A DNA stretch of 7,692 bases. Origin: Thermoanaerobaculaceae bacterium. Lineage in GTDB: Bacteria; Acidobacteriota; UBA4820. The translations under genes and the position numbers were made by a program. The notes under the pieces are model-generated. The model did no database searches. It was not told the origin of the DNA and saw nothing but the letters and a program-made list of their open reading frames with translations. The stretch lies in contig JAAZNT010000441.1 in the NCBI GenBank assembly GCA_012798145.1, forward strand, positions 1 through 7,692, in the 5' to 3' direction. Shown piece after piece: positions 1 to 7,248 of the stretch (the stretch's first letter is position 1; each line of letters begins with the position of its first letter).

Positions 1-2
1 GC

Positions 3-28
3 TTAAAGCAATTGAAAAATTGCTTTAA
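3..28. repeat. Perfect 11-bp inverted repeat with GAAA loop
   Basis: The arms at 3-13 (TTAAAGCAATT) and 18-28 (AATTGCTTTAA) are perfectly complementary and enclose the 4-nt loop GAAA. Read as plus-strand RNA this is an 11-bp stem capped by a GNRA-type tetraloop. It is followed at a short distance by a T-rich stretch (about 38-42). It could be a low-GC terminator for a gene ending left of the window, or one copy of a dispersed hairpin. The structure is certain from the sequence, but its role is inferred. Confidence 0.6.
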
Positions 29-177
29 TTCCTTGAATTTTTACGGCGGCATTGGTGCAGCCCCTCATCTTCCTTGCATTTTGCCCATTGGCGTCGGGAC
101 GCGCTTGGCTTCGCCAAGCAACCTTGTTCAACCTTCCTGCAAAATTTATTTTAAAAAAAACTCTTCCTAAAAAAGGC

Positions 178-225
178 AGTCACTGCGAGATTATCTTCGA
201 AGCGTTGACAAGCGAAGCAGTCTTC
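178..225. repeat. REP-like palindromic intergenic repeat (degenerate)
   Basis: The segment contains CACTGCGAGA at 181-190, CTTCG at 195-199, CGAAG at 213-217 and GCAGTCT at 217-223, so ACTGC/GCAGT and CTTCG/CGAAG form nested inverted pairs. It resembles the widespread intergenic repeat type of the form 'TCATTGCGAG ... GCGAAGCAATCT' seen in many bacterial genomes, here apparently diverged. Only one copy lies in the window, so its repeat status is inferred from resemblance. Confidence 0.4.
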
Positions 226-410
226 ATCTTAAGGAAACCCCCTCTTTTTCTCCTCCTGAAATGGGGAGATTGGTGGTGCTCCTCATTTTCCTTGCATCTC
301 ACCCCCCAGCGCCTATGTGCACTTATCTTCCATTTTTCCTAAGCAATCCCTGATCGCTTGTCAAGTTTTTTTTATGACAAATCTGGGTTGAATTAAAATT
401 GAAAGTAAGG

Positions 411-438
411 AAAAGGCGGCGGTTATTAGCCGCCGCCT
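411..438 (-). terminator. Rho-independent terminator of the operon
   Basis: On the minus strand a 9-bp stem, AGGCGGCGG pairing with CCGCCGCCT, encloses a 7-nt loop (CTAATAA) and runs straight into TTTT and a pyrimidine-rich tail. The stem begins 8 nt after the stop codon of the TPR gene. The very GC-rich stem stands out against AT-rich surroundings. The U-tract is short (four, then CC, then U-rich), so termination may be imperfect, but position and shape make this the operon's 3' end. Confidence 0.85.
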
Positions 439-446
439 GCAAAGAT

Positions 447-1388
447 TTATTTCTTTATCATCGGCTCAAGCGCTTTTATCGCTTGTTTCCACTGCTCTGC
501 GTCATCGGCGTTTGGCTTCATCTTTAAATAGATTTTTAACTGCTCCACCGCGCCTGCGTAATCGCCAATTTGGGCGTATGCTCTTGCAAGTTCCCTGTGT
601 GCGTCGGGATCGTTGGGATCGTCAGCAAAAGCGAGTTTGAAATATTCTATCGCTCCTTTGGCGTCTCCTTCATTGAGTTTTTCAACTCCTTTGTTATAAT
701 TTTCGGCGACTATTGTTCCGCCAAGCTCTTTGAACCTCTTCTTATACTTTTCGGAGTTTGCCTTGTCTCCCTTTTTCTGATAAAGGTCTGCGACTCTTCC
801 AACCGCCTCTTTTTCCATATCGGAATTGGGGAAAAGTTCAAGGTATTTAAGGTAGGTTTCAAGCTCTTCGTCTGTTCTGTTCAGTTTCCCGAGACTTCTT
901 GCTTTGATTAAAAGAACAACCTTCTCATTTGTTTTGTCTTCGCCGTTCAGGTATTCGTTCGCCTTCTCAATAGCGCCTTGATAATCCTCATTCTTAAAGA
1001 GTTCCTGCGCGTCTGCCGCTGGATTGGCAATAACTTCCTTTGTCTCCTGCATCACAAGGTCTTTTCTCATATCAAAGTCAAGTTCAACCATTTCAAGCAT
1101 TTTAACTTTGATGATTTTTTGGACCTCTGGAAGTTCGCCCACTTTAACGCTTACAAGGTATCCTTCTGAAGAGAAGGGAAGACCAGCGTAAAGGTAAACG
1201 CCATCCTTGTCTGTTTTGATCTCATAGCGGTTTTGTGAATTTGATTTGTCAACAATCGTTACAGTGACATTCTCAACAGGCTTTCCATCGCGGTCAACAA
1301 CTTTGCCTTTGAGCCCTTTAGTCAATTGTGAAAATGTGAAGAGAGGCATCAAGAGAAGGAACAAGATAATCAAATTTTTTTTGTTCAT
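447..1388 (-). CDS. Exported TPR protein with carboxypeptidase-regulatory-like N-terminal domain
   Basis: This is a 313-residue protein of unknown specific function. Residues 1-20 form a signal peptide: MNKK, a hydrophobic LIILFLLLMPLF core, then TFS, with likely cleavage before Q21. I see no lipobox cysteine and no cysteine anywhere in the protein, which suits an exported product. Residues about 26-110 resemble a carboxypeptidase-regulatory-like beta-sandwich ('LKGKVVDRDGKPVENVTVTI', then a DKDGVYLYAGLP turn). From about 123 to the end are TPR-like helical repeats, clearest at 228-258 ('YNKGVEKLNEGDAKGAIEYF') and 261-292 ('DAHRELARAYAQIGDYAGAV'), with weaker units at 125-146, 155-188 and 195-220. 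The ATG has a strong SD, GGAGG, 5 nt upstream. It lies 25 nt after rpoD and is followed by the terminator, so it is the last operon gene. A scaffolding or envelope-assembly role is plausible, but no substrate can be named. Confidence 0.88.
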   Translation of the reverse strand: MNKKNLIILFLLLMPLFTFSQLTKGLKGKVVDRDGKPVENVTVTIVDKSNSQNRYEIKTDKDGVYLYAGLPFSSEGYLVSVKVGELPEVQKIIKVKMLEMVELDFDMRKDLVMQETKEVIANPAADAQELFKNEDYQGAIEKANEYLNGEDKTNEKVVLLIKARSLGKLNRTDEELETYLKYLELFPNSDMEKEAVGRVADLYQKKGDKANSEKYKKRFKELGGTIVAENYNKGVEKLNEGDAKGAIEYFKLAFADDPNDPDAHRELARAYAQIGDYAGAVEQLKIYLKMKPNADDAEQWKQAIKALEPMIKK

Positions 1389-1405
1389 AGTTTCCTCCAG
1401 AAAAT

Positions 1406-1434
1406 ATTATACATCAACGAGTTCCTTTTAGAAA
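1406..1434 (-). promoter_or_regulatory. Possible internal promoter for the TPR gene
   Basis: A perfect -10 hexamer TATAAT (1411-1406) lies in the 25-nt gap just past the rpoD stop codon. Seventeen nt upstream, inside the end of rpoD, is TTTCTA (1434-1429), which matches only 3 of 6 bases of the -35 consensus. The predicted start is near 1399. That gives a leader of only about 11 nt, with the GGAGG ribosome binding site almost at the RNA 5' end. The -10 is excellent and the -35 is poor, so this is suggestive only. Confidence 0.4.
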
Positions 1435-3084
1435 AGTTTTCAAATGCTTTGAGTATTTAGGAAGTTTATTAAGCGCCTTCGCCTCTATCTGTCTGATTCT
1501 TTCTCTTGTTACCGCGAAGGCTTTGCCAACTTCTTCAAGCGTATGCTCGCAGTCATAGCCAAGTCCAAATCTCATTTGGATCACTTTGGCTTCTCTTTCG
1601 GGAAGCTGGCTCAAAATCTGTCTTATATGGCTTTTCAAATCCTGATGGGTGACATGGTCAACGGGAGAAGGTATTTCCTGATCCTCAATGAAATCTCCAA
1701 GATGGCTGTCCTCTTCTTCTCCAATTGGCGTTTCAAGAGAAATCGGCTCTTGGGCGATTTTCAAAATTTTTCTCACTTTGGGAACGCTGATCCCCATTCT
1801 TGAAGCCACTTCTTCAGGCGTAGGCTCTCTTCCAACTTCCTGAACTATTGTTCTCATAGTCTTGAAAAGTTTGTTTATAGTTTCAATCATATGTACCGGG
1901 ATTCTTATTGTTCTTGCCATATCAGCAATTGCTCTTGTTATTGCCTGCCTTATCCACCAAGTTGCGTAAGTTGAAAATTTGTATCCTCTTTTGTATTCAA
2001 ATTTTTCAACCGCTTTCATCAGGCCTATATTTCCTTCTTGTATTAAATCGAGAAACTGGAGCCCTCTGTTTGTGTATTTTTTTGCTATGGAGACAACAAG
2101 TCTTAAATTTGCCTGAATAAGTTCATGCTTTGCTCTCTCCATATTCTCTTCGCCTTTTATTATCATTTCGGTGACATACTTTATATCTTCAGCGGTTGAG
2201 GACATATCGGTTTCAATTTGATTTATGCGCGATTTGAGTTCGTTTATCCTTTTCCTTTGATCCGAACGGGAGCTTCTGTCAGTTAATTTTTTAAGCCGCT
2301 TCTCCGCTCTTTTCAATTGCTGTTCCAATGCTTTTATTTCATAATATTTTTGTTTGAAAATCCCGATCATTCCATTTATTGTTTTTGGGTTTAATTCAAG
2401 CAGGCGGATTTTCTTGGTAAGTTCAACATAGCACCTGCTCAACTGCCATCTGATTCTCCTCGCCGCTTTTCCATCCGGGTTCTTTATTCTTCCAGAGTTT
2501 TTTGTGAGTTTCTCTATTTCTTTCTGTATGTCGGCGATTGAAAAAATTATCTCTTTCTGGTCTTCAAGTTTCTTTGCTATTTCCTCTTCTTCATCAAGGT
2601 CTTCATAGAAGTAAAAATATTCTTTTCCGCTTTCGGGATCGTTGGATATCTTTTCTCCGATTTCAAGGATTCTTTCCGCTGCAAACCTTGAACGGGAAAG
2701 CGCTTTTATCATCAATTTCTTTCCCCGTTCGATCCTTTTTGCGATTCTGACTTCTCCCTCTCTGTTTAAGAGCGCCGTCTGACCCATATCTTTAAGATAC
2801 ATTTTTACCGGGTCGGAAGTTTTGTCAAGGTCCGTCAAAAGGTTGAGGACTGGTGTTGCCTGCGGTTTCTCAGTTACAAGCGTGGTTTCTTCGTCTTCAA
2901 ATTCGCTGCTTTTTTCGATTATCCCTATTCCCTCAAGTTCAAGAAGCTGGCAAAGGTAGTCTATCGCTTCTGGTGTCTGATAATCAGGAGGAAGAAGGTC
3001 GCTAATCTCTTCAAGGTTGATAAAGCCCTTCTTTCTTGCGTAACTCAAAATATCAAAAAGATCATCAAGTGTCTCATCAATCAT
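1414..3084 (-). CDS. rpoD: RNA polymerase primary sigma factor RpoD (sigma-70)
   Basis: This is the housekeeping sigma factor, directing RNA polymerase to -10/-35 promoters. At 556 residues it has the full group 1 layout. Region 1.1 is about 1-60, and region 1.2 about 91-125 ('DPVKMYLKDMGQTALLNREGE'-like start). A charged non-conserved region spans about 126-305, with a probable coiled coil at 241-298. Region 2 is about 315-400, including 'NLRLVVSIAKKYTNRGLQFL', 'DLIQEGNIGLMKAVEKF' and the -10-recognising 'YKFSTYATWWIRQAITRAI'. Region 3 is about 400-475, and region 4 about 485-545 with the -35-binding helix-turn-helix 'TLEEVGKAFAVTRERIRQIE' (515-534). The ATG overlaps the end of dnaG by 8 nt (ATGATTGA), with SD AAGGAG 7 nt upstream inside dnaG, suggesting translational coupling. 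The extreme C-terminus (LPKYSKHLKTFLKGTR) departs from the usual RHPSR-type tail but keeps the terminal hydrophobic helix. Confidence 0.98.
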   Translation of the reverse strand: MIDETLDDLFDILSYARKKGFINLEEISDLLPPDYQTPEAIDYLCQLLELEGIGIIEKSSEFEDEETTLVTEKPQATPVLNLLTDLDKTSDPVKMYLKDMGQTALLNREGEVRIAKRIERGKKLMIKALSRSRFAAERILEIGEKISNDPESGKEYFYFYEDLDEEEEIAKKLEDQKEIIFSIADIQKEIEKLTKNSGRIKNPDGKAARRIRWQLSRCYVELTKKIRLLELNPKTINGMIGIFKQKYYEIKALEQQLKRAEKRLKKLTDRSSRSDQRKRINELKSRINQIETDMSSTAEDIKYVTEMIIKGEENMERAKHELIQANLRLVVSIAKKYTNRGLQFLDLIQEGNIGLMKAVEKFEYKRGYKFSTYATWWIRQAITRAIADMARTIRIPVHMIETINKLFKTMRTIVQEVGREPTPEEVASRMGISVPKVRKILKIAQEPISLETPIGEEEDSHLGDFIEDQEIPSPVDHVTHQDLKSHIRQILSQLPEREAKVIQMRFGLGYDCEHTLEEVGKAFAVTRERIRQIEAKALNKLPKYSKHLKTFLKGTR

Positions 3085-4825
3085 CCTTGCTCTCCTTCAA
3101 TTCTAATCTCATATTTTGAATGTTTTTTACATCATTTGCAATCATAGAAGACAACTCCCTGAAAATTATATCCGCAAGCTCGTTGTCGCCTCTTTTTTTT
3201 GCTTCTTTCAATTTCGCTGTAAGTTCTTGTCTTCTCCTGTCCAAAAAATCTTTTGTCAAAGAATATATTGCACCTTCAAGGTTTTTAATTCCATTTATTT
3301 CATGACAGGAATTATTAACAAAAGCAAGAGTTTTTAATTCCCTTTCGTCCGAAATCTCAACACCTTCCACAAGTTTCATAACAAGCGTAGAAGTTTTCAA
3401 CGATTGAAGAATCTGTTTTGGCATTGAAAGAACTTTTTTAAGATAATCATTTTTGGCAGACAAAAGCGCCTTTATAATGAGTTGCTCGTCTTCTGGTATC
3501 TCAAATTCTTCTTCGTTAAGAAGTTCTTTTTCAACAGAATGAATTGTGCCCATTTTTTCAATTTTTTCTGTTATGAGACTTTTTTTCACTCCGGTTCGAT
3601 CAGAAAGTTCGTTCAGATACGCCTCTCTTTTAATGGGATCTTTTATCTCGGCTATGTTCCCTGCGACTGCTTCAAGAAATCTGAGTTTTTCTTCGAGCGA
3701 AAAAAAGTTGCCTTTTGAGTATTGATAAAATATGAATTCAAGGAATGTGAGACTATTTTCAATTCTTTTCCTGTATTCCTCTGCGCCTATGGCTTTTATT
3801 GCCTCATCGGGGTCTTTTCCTTCGGGAATTAGCGCTACCTTAACATCAAGTCCCTGCGCCAACAGAATTGGAAGAGCGCGCTCCATTGCAGATTTTCCAG
3901 CAGTGTCAAAATCATAAACGAGAACCACATTATTTGTGTATCTTTTCAAAAGAGACGCCTGATTGGGAGTGAGAGATGTTCCTAAGGAAGCGGCGCAATT
4001 TTTTACTCCCCTTGAAAAAAGACTGAGAAAGTCCATATATCCTTCAACAAGTATTACTTTGTCTTCTTTTCTTATTTCTTCTTTGGTGAAATTAAGCCCA
4101 TAAAGGAGCTCTCTCTTCCTGAAGACAGCAGTTTCTCTTGTGTTCAGGTATTTCGGCTCTTCTCCTATCAAAGTTCTTCCGCCGAAGCCAACGGTTCTGC
4201 CTTGAAGGTCAAAGATTGGAAAAACAAGACGCTCCCTGAAATATTCGTAATATTCGCCCTGCCTTCCTTCTTGAAGAACTCCGGCAGAGGCGCATTCGTC
4301 CTTTCTAAAACCCTCTTTCAAAAGAAGCGAGAAAAGTTTCCCCCTTTCGCCGGAATACCCCAAAGAAAGCTCTGAAACTGCTTCTTTGCTGATTTGCCTC
4401 TCTGAAATGTATTTTTTTACTAAGCTTTTTTCGCCTGCGTTTGAGAGGGAATCTTTGTAATATTTCAAACTTAAAGACAAGATTTGTATGATTCTTTCTC
4501 TTTGTTTGCCCTCTACTGTGGCTCTGGGGCTTTTGTCTCTTGAAAATTCTACTCCCGCTTTCCTTGCGAGAATAGAGACAGCCTCCTCAAAAGAGCATTT
4601 TTCTATTTCCTCAATAAATTTAATAATATCTCCCCCTTTATGACAGCCGAAACAATAAAAAAGCCCGCTTTCTGTATCAACAAAAAAAGAGGCGGTTTTT
4701 TCCTTATGAAAAGGGCAAAGGGCACTTCTCCTCCTTCCCCTTTGGGAAAGGCGAAGATAATCCTCATATACATTCATCGGCGAAACAAGCGCCTTTAATT
4801 CTTCTACTGTAGTTATCCTGTTCAT
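3077..4825 (-). CDS. dnaG: DNA primase DnaG
   Basis: DnaG synthesises short RNA primers for leading- and lagging-strand replication, recruited by the DnaB helicase. The 582 residues match the family's usual length. The N-terminal CHC2 zinc-binding domain shows C37-P-F-H40 and C58-F-G-C61. The catalytic core has the basic motif 'ERLVFPIFDLQGRTVGFGGR' (198-217) and a TOPRIM fold with 'VILVEGYMD' (catalytic E261) and 'VYDFDTAGKSA' (metal-binding D305, D307), then 'GKDPDE' (336-341). Residues about 440-582 form a divergent helical C-terminal helicase-interaction domain. The segment before the zinc finger is a little variant, but all core residues are present. The start codon has only a weak SD (AAGG about 4 nt upstream), unlike its neighbours. 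It lies 47 nt after mutS2 and overlaps rpoD by 8 nt. Confidence 0.98.
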   Translation of the reverse strand: MNRITTVEELKALVSPMNVYEDYLRLSQRGRRRSALCPFHKEKTASFFVDTESGLFYCFGCHKGGDIIKFIEEIEKCSFEEAVSILARKAGVEFSRDKSPRATVEGKQRERIIQILSLSLKYYKDSLSNAGEKSLVKKYISERQISKEAVSELSLGYSGERGKLFSLLLKEGFRKDECASAGVLQEGRQGEYYEYFRERLVFPIFDLQGRTVGFGGRTLIGEEPKYLNTRETAVFRKRELLYGLNFTKEEIRKEDKVILVEGYMDFLSLFSRGVKNCAASLGTSLTPNQASLLKRYTNNVVLVYDFDTAGKSAMERALPILLAQGLDVKVALIPEGKDPDEAIKAIGAEEYRKRIENSLTFLEFIFYQYSKGNFFSLEEKLRFLEAVAGNIAEIKDPIKREAYLNELSDRTGVKKSLITEKIEKMGTIHSVEKELLNEEEFEIPEDEQLIIKALLSAKNDYLKKVLSMPKQILQSLKTSTLVMKLVEGVEISDERELKTLAFVNNSCHEINGIKNLEGAIYSLTKDFLDRRRQELTAKLKEAKKRGDNELADIIFRELSSMIANDVKNIQNMRLELKESKDD

Positions 4826-4841
4826 ACAACCTTAAGCGAAT

Positions 4842-4870
4842 AATATAATATCTAAATTCAATTTATGCAA
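4842..4870 (-). promoter_or_regulatory. Possible internal promoter for dnaG-rpoD
   Basis: In the 47-nt mutS2-dnaG gap the minus strand carries TTGCAT (4870-4865), a 17-nt spacer and TATATT (4847-4842). These match sigma-70 consensus at 4 of 6 and 5 of 6 positions. The predicted start near 4835 leaves about a 10-nt leader. Internal promoters serving dnaG and rpoD are known in this operon in other bacteria, but AT-rich spacers yield chance matches. Confidence 0.3.
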
Positions 4871-4872
4871 CA

Positions 4873-7233
4873 TTACTGTTTTATCCTTGCCAAAGTGGCG
4901 CCTTCGCCTCCCTGATTTTGGGGAGCGGCTTCAAAATTTTCAATTCTCTTGTCTTTCTTCAAATAATCCCTTACCGCCTTTCTCAACTTCCCCGTGCCTA
5001 TGCCGTGAACTATCCTGACGGTTTCAACTCCGTCTCTGTAAGCCCTGTCAAGAAATATATCCAATTCTTCTTCCGCTTCAAAGACCGTTTTCCCTATCAG
5101 CATAATTTCTCTTACGAATTCCTTATTGAAAAGGTTTAAAGCGGACGGACTCGATTTTTTCTCTTGTGGTTCGCTTAAAACTTCAATGTCGCCAATGCCG
5201 ACGATCATCTCTTTTCCGTCTTTTTCAAGGCAGATTCTATTTGCTTCCTCGTCAATTCTCACAACTTTTCCCTGAAAACCAAGCGGATAAACCTTAACAA
5301 AACTTCCTTCTTTTGGATAGATAAAACTTTTTATTTCCTTTATTTGTTCGCCAGCCTTTATTTCTTTCCCTGCTTTTTCAATGATGTTTTCCATAGATTT
5401 CTTTGATACTTTTCTTACACTCTGCCTGTTAATTTCCTTTTTCAATTCTGAAAGGAACTCTTCCCTCCATTTTGTCATAAGCGAAGGAAGGTTTCTTAAA
5501 ATCTTGTTTTTCTCCTCAGCGAGAGATTTTGATTGGTTTTCTTTTTCTTTTAAGAGATTTTCAAGTTCCGACTCTTTCTTTAGGATTCTCTTTTTTGCCT
5601 CTTCAATCTCCTCGAGTTTCTTTTCAAAATCTGAAAGCAGCGTCAAAAGTTTTTTGCCCTCTTCGGGAAGTTCTTTTCTTGCGGATTCAATTATTTCTTT
5701 TGGAATGCCTGCCATTTCTGCCATATTCAGAGCCCTGCTGTTTCCTATAACTCCCATCTGAAGCAAATAGGTTGGTTTGTTTTCCTTTTCTGAAAAGCCG
5801 AAAGCTGCGTTAGCCATTTTTTTCTGAGATAGAGCAAAAACTTTTAGAGTTTCGTCGTGGGTTGAAAGAAGAAGAAACCCCCTCTTTTTATGAAGATAGT
5901 TTATGACTTCCTTCACAAGAACAGAGCCTTCAGTCGGATCAGTTCCGGAGTTAAGCTCATCAAGAATAATAAGAAACGGTTCTTCAACATTTTTAAGTTC
6001 ATCGGCAAGGTGTTTCATTCTTGCTGTAAATGTTGAGGAATCTTCGGAAATAGACTGCGGGTCTCCTATTATTCCAACAATTGATTTAAAGACAGGAAAT
6101 AAGCTTCCCTCTTTTAGCGGAAGAGGAATGGCTGACTGGTTCATCAGCGCCAAAAGTCCTACCGTTTTTAACGCGACACTCTTTCCGCCTCCGTTTGGAC
6201 CGCTCAAAACGAGAGTTTTTATTTTGTCTAAAGATAGTTCAAGACTTAGCGCTCTTGCGCCTTTCTTGGGTTTTTCTCCAAAGACTTCCTCTCTTAAATC
6301 GTTGAGGTCCGGGATAAGAAATGGATGAAACCCCTCTTTGATGATAAGATTGCTTCCTTTTTCTGAAATTTCCGGGAAAATTCCTTTATATTTTTTCCCA
6401 AAACGGGCTTTGGCAAGGATCACATCAAATTGTTCTATTGTTTCAAAAGCGTTTTCCAATGATGGAGCAAGTTCTCTTACTTCATTTGTAAGTTCAATGA
6501 GAATCTTTCGTATTTCTTCTCGTTCCTTAGATTCAAATTCTGACAGAACATTGTTGAAATCAACCGCCTCAAACGGCTCAAGATAAACTGTTGTCCCGGT
6601 TGACGAGGTGTCAAGTTGAATTCCTTTAATCATATTTTTCTTTGAGGCAAGGACAGGAAGGACAAGTCTTCCGTTTATCACTGTCGGGGAAGTTTGAGAA
6701 AACGCTCCTCCACCTGTTTTGTCCATTATTTTCTTTAAAAGAGATGAAGTCTTAATAAGCGCCGATTCTTTCTCTCTTCTCAAATTGAACAATTGGACGC
6801 TTGCGGTATCGGCTATCTCTCCTCTCTCGTCAAAAACTTTGTCAAATTTGTTTTTAAGCGCCAAGAGTTGTTCATCGTCATAAAAAATTTGAAGAAGAGT
6901 TTCTTTAGGCGAGGTTTTGTCTTTCAGCCATTTTGAGAGGCGCCAATAGACCGACAAATTGTGTTTAAGAGCCCTGAAAGATTCAAGAGGAAGGAAAAGC
7001 CCCTCTGGAGCATATAAGGGAACTCTTTTGTATCCCTCAAAGGAGATTCTTCCCTGAAGCGCTTCTCCTCTTTCCCATTCAACTGTCTCTTTTTGAGCGG
7101 ACAAAACCTCTTTTTCATCAAAAAGCGGAATTATAGAAAGACAAAGATTTTTGCCCTCTTCGGATGTTGCGCAAAAAGAGAGAAGGGAAAGAAGCCTCTG
7201 CCATTCAAGGGCACAAAGGCTTCTAATATCCAT
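4873..7233 (-). CDS. mutS2: Endonuclease MutS2 (MutS-like ATPase with Smr domain)
   Basis: MutS2 proteins are dimeric ATPases that suppress homologous recombination and, in Bacillus, act on collided ribosomes. At 786 residues this is full length. The N-terminal core and clamp (about 1-330) hold the family signatures 'RGEIADTASVQLFNLRREK' (137-155) and 'GIQLDTSSTGTTVYLEPFEA' (204-223). The ATPase has Walker A GPNGGGKS (345-352), Walker B LIILDELNSGTDP (421-433, with D425 and E426) and STHD (457-460), followed by 'GVIGNSRALNMAEMAGIP' (494-511). A long coiled coil occupies about 515-600, a KOW/SH3-like segment about 640-686, and the Smr domain about 707-786. The Smr HGxGTG motif is intact (HGIGTGKLR, 743-751), but the usual LDLR motif reads IMLI (710-713), losing its acidic and basic residues. 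The start lies 15 nt after rpsU, with SD AGGAG overlapping the rpsU stop codon and an 11-12 nt spacing. The protein has no mismatch-recognition domain of the MutS1 type, so it is not MutS. Confidence 0.97.
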   Translation of the reverse strand: MDIRSLCALEWQRLLSLLSFCATSEEGKNLCLSIIPLFDEKEVLSAQKETVEWERGEALQGRISFEGYKRVPLYAPEGLFLPLESFRALKHNLSVYWRLSKWLKDKTSPKETLLQIFYDDEQLLALKNKFDKVFDERGEIADTASVQLFNLRREKESALIKTSSLLKKIMDKTGGGAFSQTSPTVINGRLVLPVLASKKNMIKGIQLDTSSTGTTVYLEPFEAVDFNNVLSEFESKEREEIRKILIELTNEVRELAPSLENAFETIEQFDVILAKARFGKKYKGIFPEISEKGSNLIIKEGFHPFLIPDLNDLREEVFGEKPKKGARALSLELSLDKIKTLVLSGPNGGGKSVALKTVGLLALMNQSAIPLPLKEGSLFPVFKSIVGIIGDPQSISEDSSTFTARMKHLADELKNVEEPFLIILDELNSGTDPTEGSVLVKEVINYLHKKRGFLLLSTHDETLKVFALSQKKMANAAFGFSEKENKPTYLLQMGVIGNSRALNMAEMAGIPKEIIESARKELPEEGKKLLTLLSDFEKKLEEIEEAKKRILKKESELENLLKEKENQSKSLAEEKNKILRNLPSLMTKWREEFLSELKKEINRQSVRKVSKKSMENIIEKAGKEIKAGEQIKEIKSFIYPKEGSFVKVYPLGFQGKVVRIDEEANRICLEKDGKEMIVGIGDIEVLSEPQEKKSSPSALNLFNKEFVREIMLIGKTVFEAEEELDIFLDRAYRDGVETVRIVHGIGTGKLRKAVRDYLKKDKRIENFEAAPQNQGGEGATLARIKQ

Positions 7234-7248
7234 CCTATTTACATTCTC

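Larger units (their letters stand above)
1..410. other. Non-coding intergenic region downstream of the operon
   Basis: I find no credible gene here. A 96-codon open frame on the plus strand (52-342) is low-complexity, has no good ribosome binding site and runs through palindromic repeats, so I reject it. The region contains a strong hairpin at 3-28 and a small perfect hairpin at 103-119 (GCTTGGC, 3-nt loop, GCCAAGC). It also has a REP-like segment near 178-225, a weak TCTCC/GGAGA pair at 249-269, and a T8 run flanked by TTGTCA (358-363) and TGACAA (375-380). The content looks like intergenic repeat debris between two transcription units. The unit to the left lies outside the window. Confidence 0.7.

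Noticed and set aside
52..342. Open frame of 96 codons on the plus strand
   Set aside because: It has no good SD and low-complexity composition, crosses palindromic repeats and lacks any recognisable domain. It is most likely a chance frame through intergenic repeats.
341..364. Minus-strand TTGACA (364-359) with a candidate -10 TAGGAA 17 nt away
   Set aside because: The -10 match is poor and lacks the key final T. Transcription would run leftward into the non-coding region with no gene in the window to serve.
358..380. TTGTCA/TGACAA inverted repeat around a T8 run as a terminator
   Set aside because: The T-run is in the loop, not after the stem, and the stem is only 6 bp with an 11-nt loop, so it does not have terminator form.
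5381..5761. Plus-strand open frame (126 codons), Phe/Ser-rich
   Set aside because: It is the antisense of the Lys/Glu-rich coiled coil of MutS2, which automatically gives Phe/Ser/Leu-rich translation. It is not a gene.
5903..6328. Long plus-strand open frame (141 codons) opposite mutS2
   Set aside because: It lies fully antisense to the ATPase-coding part of mutS2, where codon bias leaves the opposite strand open. No start signal or family features are visible.
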